Shown here one piece after another: positions 22,080-23,501 of a stretch of 23,501 nucleotides of DNA (position 1 is the first letter of the stretch; each line of letters opens with the position of its first letter). The position numbers and the translations under genes are program-made. The stretch spans positions 1 to 23,501 of the forward strand of contig JAZQPT010000009.1 of the NCBI GenBank assembly GCA_045628725.1, read 5' to 3'. The notes below the pieces were generated by a model. That model did no database searches. It saw only the letters and a program-made list of their open reading frames with translations, and had not been told where the DNA came from. This stretch comes from JACQGD01 sp045628725 (GTDB lineage Bacteria > Patescibacteriota > Saccharimonadia > Saccharimonadales > Saccharimonadaceae).

Positions 22080-23249
22080 TTAGGTCTTACCCCACGCGAT
22101 AGCGTCACCACCACGCCATTCGGAAATGCGTGTCGAGCTAACAAAGTTGTCTCGGTACATTCCGAATCCTATGTATCGATGCGTTGAATAGATAAGGGGG
22201 TTGTTGATTGTATGGTTGATTCGTACGGTGCCGTTGACAGCTATTTTGAACGTATTGCCGATATTCCAGAACTCGATGAGATCACCGATTGCTATGGTCA
22301 TCGATAAAACAACGAGTTCGGTTGGAGTAAACTGTGTCCAGTGTCCGGATGTTTGTACAAGTTTGAGGGTTGAGCTGTAAAACGTAGCTCCATAGTAGGA
22401 TGTGTAGCCAGAGTCTGAATGGAGTATGAGGCCAGATCCTCTACTGCCGATGGTAGAGCCGACAATTGCAGCAGCGTATTGGTTGTTAGTTGTTGCCTGC
22501 GCGTCGTAGAGGGCGACTCCTTGACCGTCACTGGTGCCGCCCCACTGTGCTTCACCAGTGAAGGTAATGCCGGAGCCGGTACCCGCAACAGTGAAAGCGG
22601 CTGCACTATCGAGGGGGTCGGTGAACTGTACTTGTGGCATGGGGACTTTCGTGTAGGCGTAAAAGTAGACGGTACCCGGTGCGCCGTCCATGCCGGCAGT
22701 TTGGCTATTTATGAACCCACCTGCACCGCCGCCACCACCGCCACCAGGCGCGTTGCCGACGGTACGTGAGCTGCCGGAGGGAGCGGTTGCACCACCGGTG
22801 TAGGTGTTGCCTCCTACGACTACGTTCCCAGGGGAGCTACCTGCGGCCGGGCTGGTAGATGTTCCTATGCCGCCAGCGCCACCACTGCCGACCAGCGTGA
22901 AACTGTCACTACTTACAATCGAGTCGCCGCCGCGACCAAGTGTGAGGTTGGTATCACCAGTTGTTCGTGGTCCCCCTGGTCCGGGCGCACCGACGACAGC
23001 GGTTAGAGTAGCCGTCGACCATGTTATATCAGCACCGCGATTAAGGGTGCGAAAATACCAGCTGCCTGCAAGACCACCGTTGCCAGTCTGAAGGTTGCCG
23101 CCGTTGCCCTCTCGGCCACCACCGCCACCACCGACGACAATTACGTCGACGTGCGTTGCCCACTGGGGAATAGTGTAGGTAAAGGTGCCAGCGCTGCTAT
23201 ATGTCGTGAGTGTGGGTGCGTGCGACATTGTGACAGGAGAGAGCATCAT
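22080..23249 (-). CDS. Phage tail-fibre-like glycine-rich protein
   Basis: 389 residues. The front (YSSAGTFTYTIPQWATHVDVIVVGGGGGG) is the strand-plus-glycine-loop start of glycine-rich tail-fibre domains; residues 40-200 are Gly-rich. Residues ~208-385 (FTDPLDSAAAFTVAG...SSTRISEWRGGDAIAWG) look like a jelly-roll/LamG-like receptor-binding domain. Similar architectures occur in tail proteins of mycobacteriophages and other phages of Actinobacteria, recalled by eye. The ATG overlaps the upstream stop (ATGA). GC is clearly higher than in the rest of the window, which supports recent phage origin. It is the last gene of the minus-strand phage-like unit visible here. Confidence 0.75.
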   Translation of the reverse strand: MMLSPVTMSHAPTLTTYSSAGTFTYTIPQWATHVDVIVVGGGGGGREGNGGNLQTGNGGLAGSWYFRTLNRGADITWSTATLTAVVGAPGPGGPRTTGDTNLTLGRGGDSIVSSDSFTLVGSGGAGGIGTSTSPAAGSSPGNVVVGGNTYTGGATAPSGSSRTVGNAPGGGGGGGAGGFINSQTAGMDGAPGTVYFYAYTKVPMPQVQFTDPLDSAAAFTVAGTGSGITFTGEAQWGGTSDGQGVALYDAQATTNNQYAAAIVGSTIGSRGSGLILHSDSGYTSYYGATFYSSTLKLVQTSGHWTQFTPTELVVLSMTIAIGDLIEFWNIGNTFKIAVNGTVRINHTINNPLIYSTHRYIGFGMYRDNFVSSTRISEWRGGDAIAWGKT

Positions 23250-23501
23250 GAAGTCGAACCTCGTATATCGGCGATTAAACCTGTGCCTGCGTTTGTGCCT
23301 ACTCCAGTGACATAGACGGTTAGGATGTCACCGTCCGCAAATGACCATGAGCCGGTGACCGTACCGCCTGCTACTTGATTGGCTGCTGCGATAGTAGCAT
23401 ACGTACCAGATACAGCGGCGCCGTTTTTGCGGAGTTGGACGACCAGGTTGCCGGAAGTATCGGGAGTATTGACGCGGTAGACTACTCGATTAAACGTGAC
23501 T
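23246..23501 (-). CDS. Phage tail-fibre-like protein, C-terminal part
   Basis: The gene runs off the right edge; 84 residues plus stop are visible. The sequence (VTFNRVVYRVNTPDTSGNLV...) is beta-rich, with VQLRKNGAAVSGTYATIAAANQVAGGTVTG and FADGDILTVYVTGVGTNAGTGLIADI, a repeat-like tail/structural domain seen in phages of Actinobacteria. It is coupled to the next tail-fibre gene by an ATGA overlap and shares its high GC. The call is by likeness; the rest of the protein lies outside the window. Confidence 0.7.
   Translation of the reverse strand, partial: VTFNRVVYRVNTPDTSGNLVVQLRKNGAAVSGTYATIAAANQVAGGTVTGSWSFADGDILTVYVTGVGTNAGTGLIADIRGSTS

Noticed and set aside
22690..22760. GCC/ACC-repeat tract as a CRISPR or tandem repeat
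   Set aside because: It is simply glycine codons of the tail-fibre protein read on the plus strand; there are no regular spacers.
22419..23091. Plus-strand frames opposite the tail-fibre genes
   Set aside because: Pro-rich composition is the antisense image of glycine-rich coding; no ribosome site.

Overview
The window looks like a piece of a Candidatus Saccharibacteria (TM7, Patescibacteria) chromosome. This is inferred from several things together: a moderate-GC genome, tightly packed short genes, many genes with a -10 box only 6-10 bp before the start codon, an hrcA-grpE pair with no dnaK/dnaJ behind it, a tatA-tatC pair with a disordered TatC tail, many small proteins without recognisable family, and an APNTG sorting-like C-terminus. 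TGA, TAA and TAG all serve as stops, so the code is standard. No rRNA, tRNA, CRISPR array or transposase was recognised.

Left part (1-7.4 kb), accessory, mostly minus strand. A four-gene overlapping operon (1231 down to 1 and beyond) encodes a membrane microprotein, a 180-residue protein, a short middle-component protein and the N-terminus of a DUF2326-type ATPase. I read it as an ABC-three-component (ABC-3C) conflict system. Two hairpins separate it from a ClbS/DfsB-like protein and a zinc-dependent alcohol/formaldehyde dehydrogenase-type enzyme. A plus-strand group of unknown genes (3533-4386) meets a copper-type operon (DUF4396, CsoR-family repressor, DUF305) whose promoter carries a CsoR-like operator across its -10. 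Two unknown minus-strand genes and a divergent unknown plus-strand gene follow.

Middle part (7.4-19 kb), mostly plus strand and mostly housekeeping. A translesion polymerase operon has a long leader and an unusual middle ORF. Then come a two-helix membrane microprotein, tilS, ftsH, murJ (lipid II flippase), lepA (EF4), a guanylate-kinase-like gene, a convergent APNTG surface-protein-like gene, tatA and tatC, a small Tat-signal-like protein and a 29-residue membrane microprotein.

Right part (19-23.5 kb). A perfect CIRCE element lies between divergent promoters for hrcA-grpE and for a 74-residue helical protein. A DrrAB-type ABC exporter follows, and then, convergent and of visibly higher GC, two phage tail-fibre-like genes (one cut by the window end) resembling those of phages of Actinobacteria. 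Saccharibacteria typically live on Actinobacteria.

The most interesting stretches are the ABC-3C locus with its duplicated Gly/Asn motif, the CIRCE-centred divergent region, the Tat locus with its adjacent Tat-signal-like microprotein, the polymerase operon leader and middle ORF, and the phage-like end.
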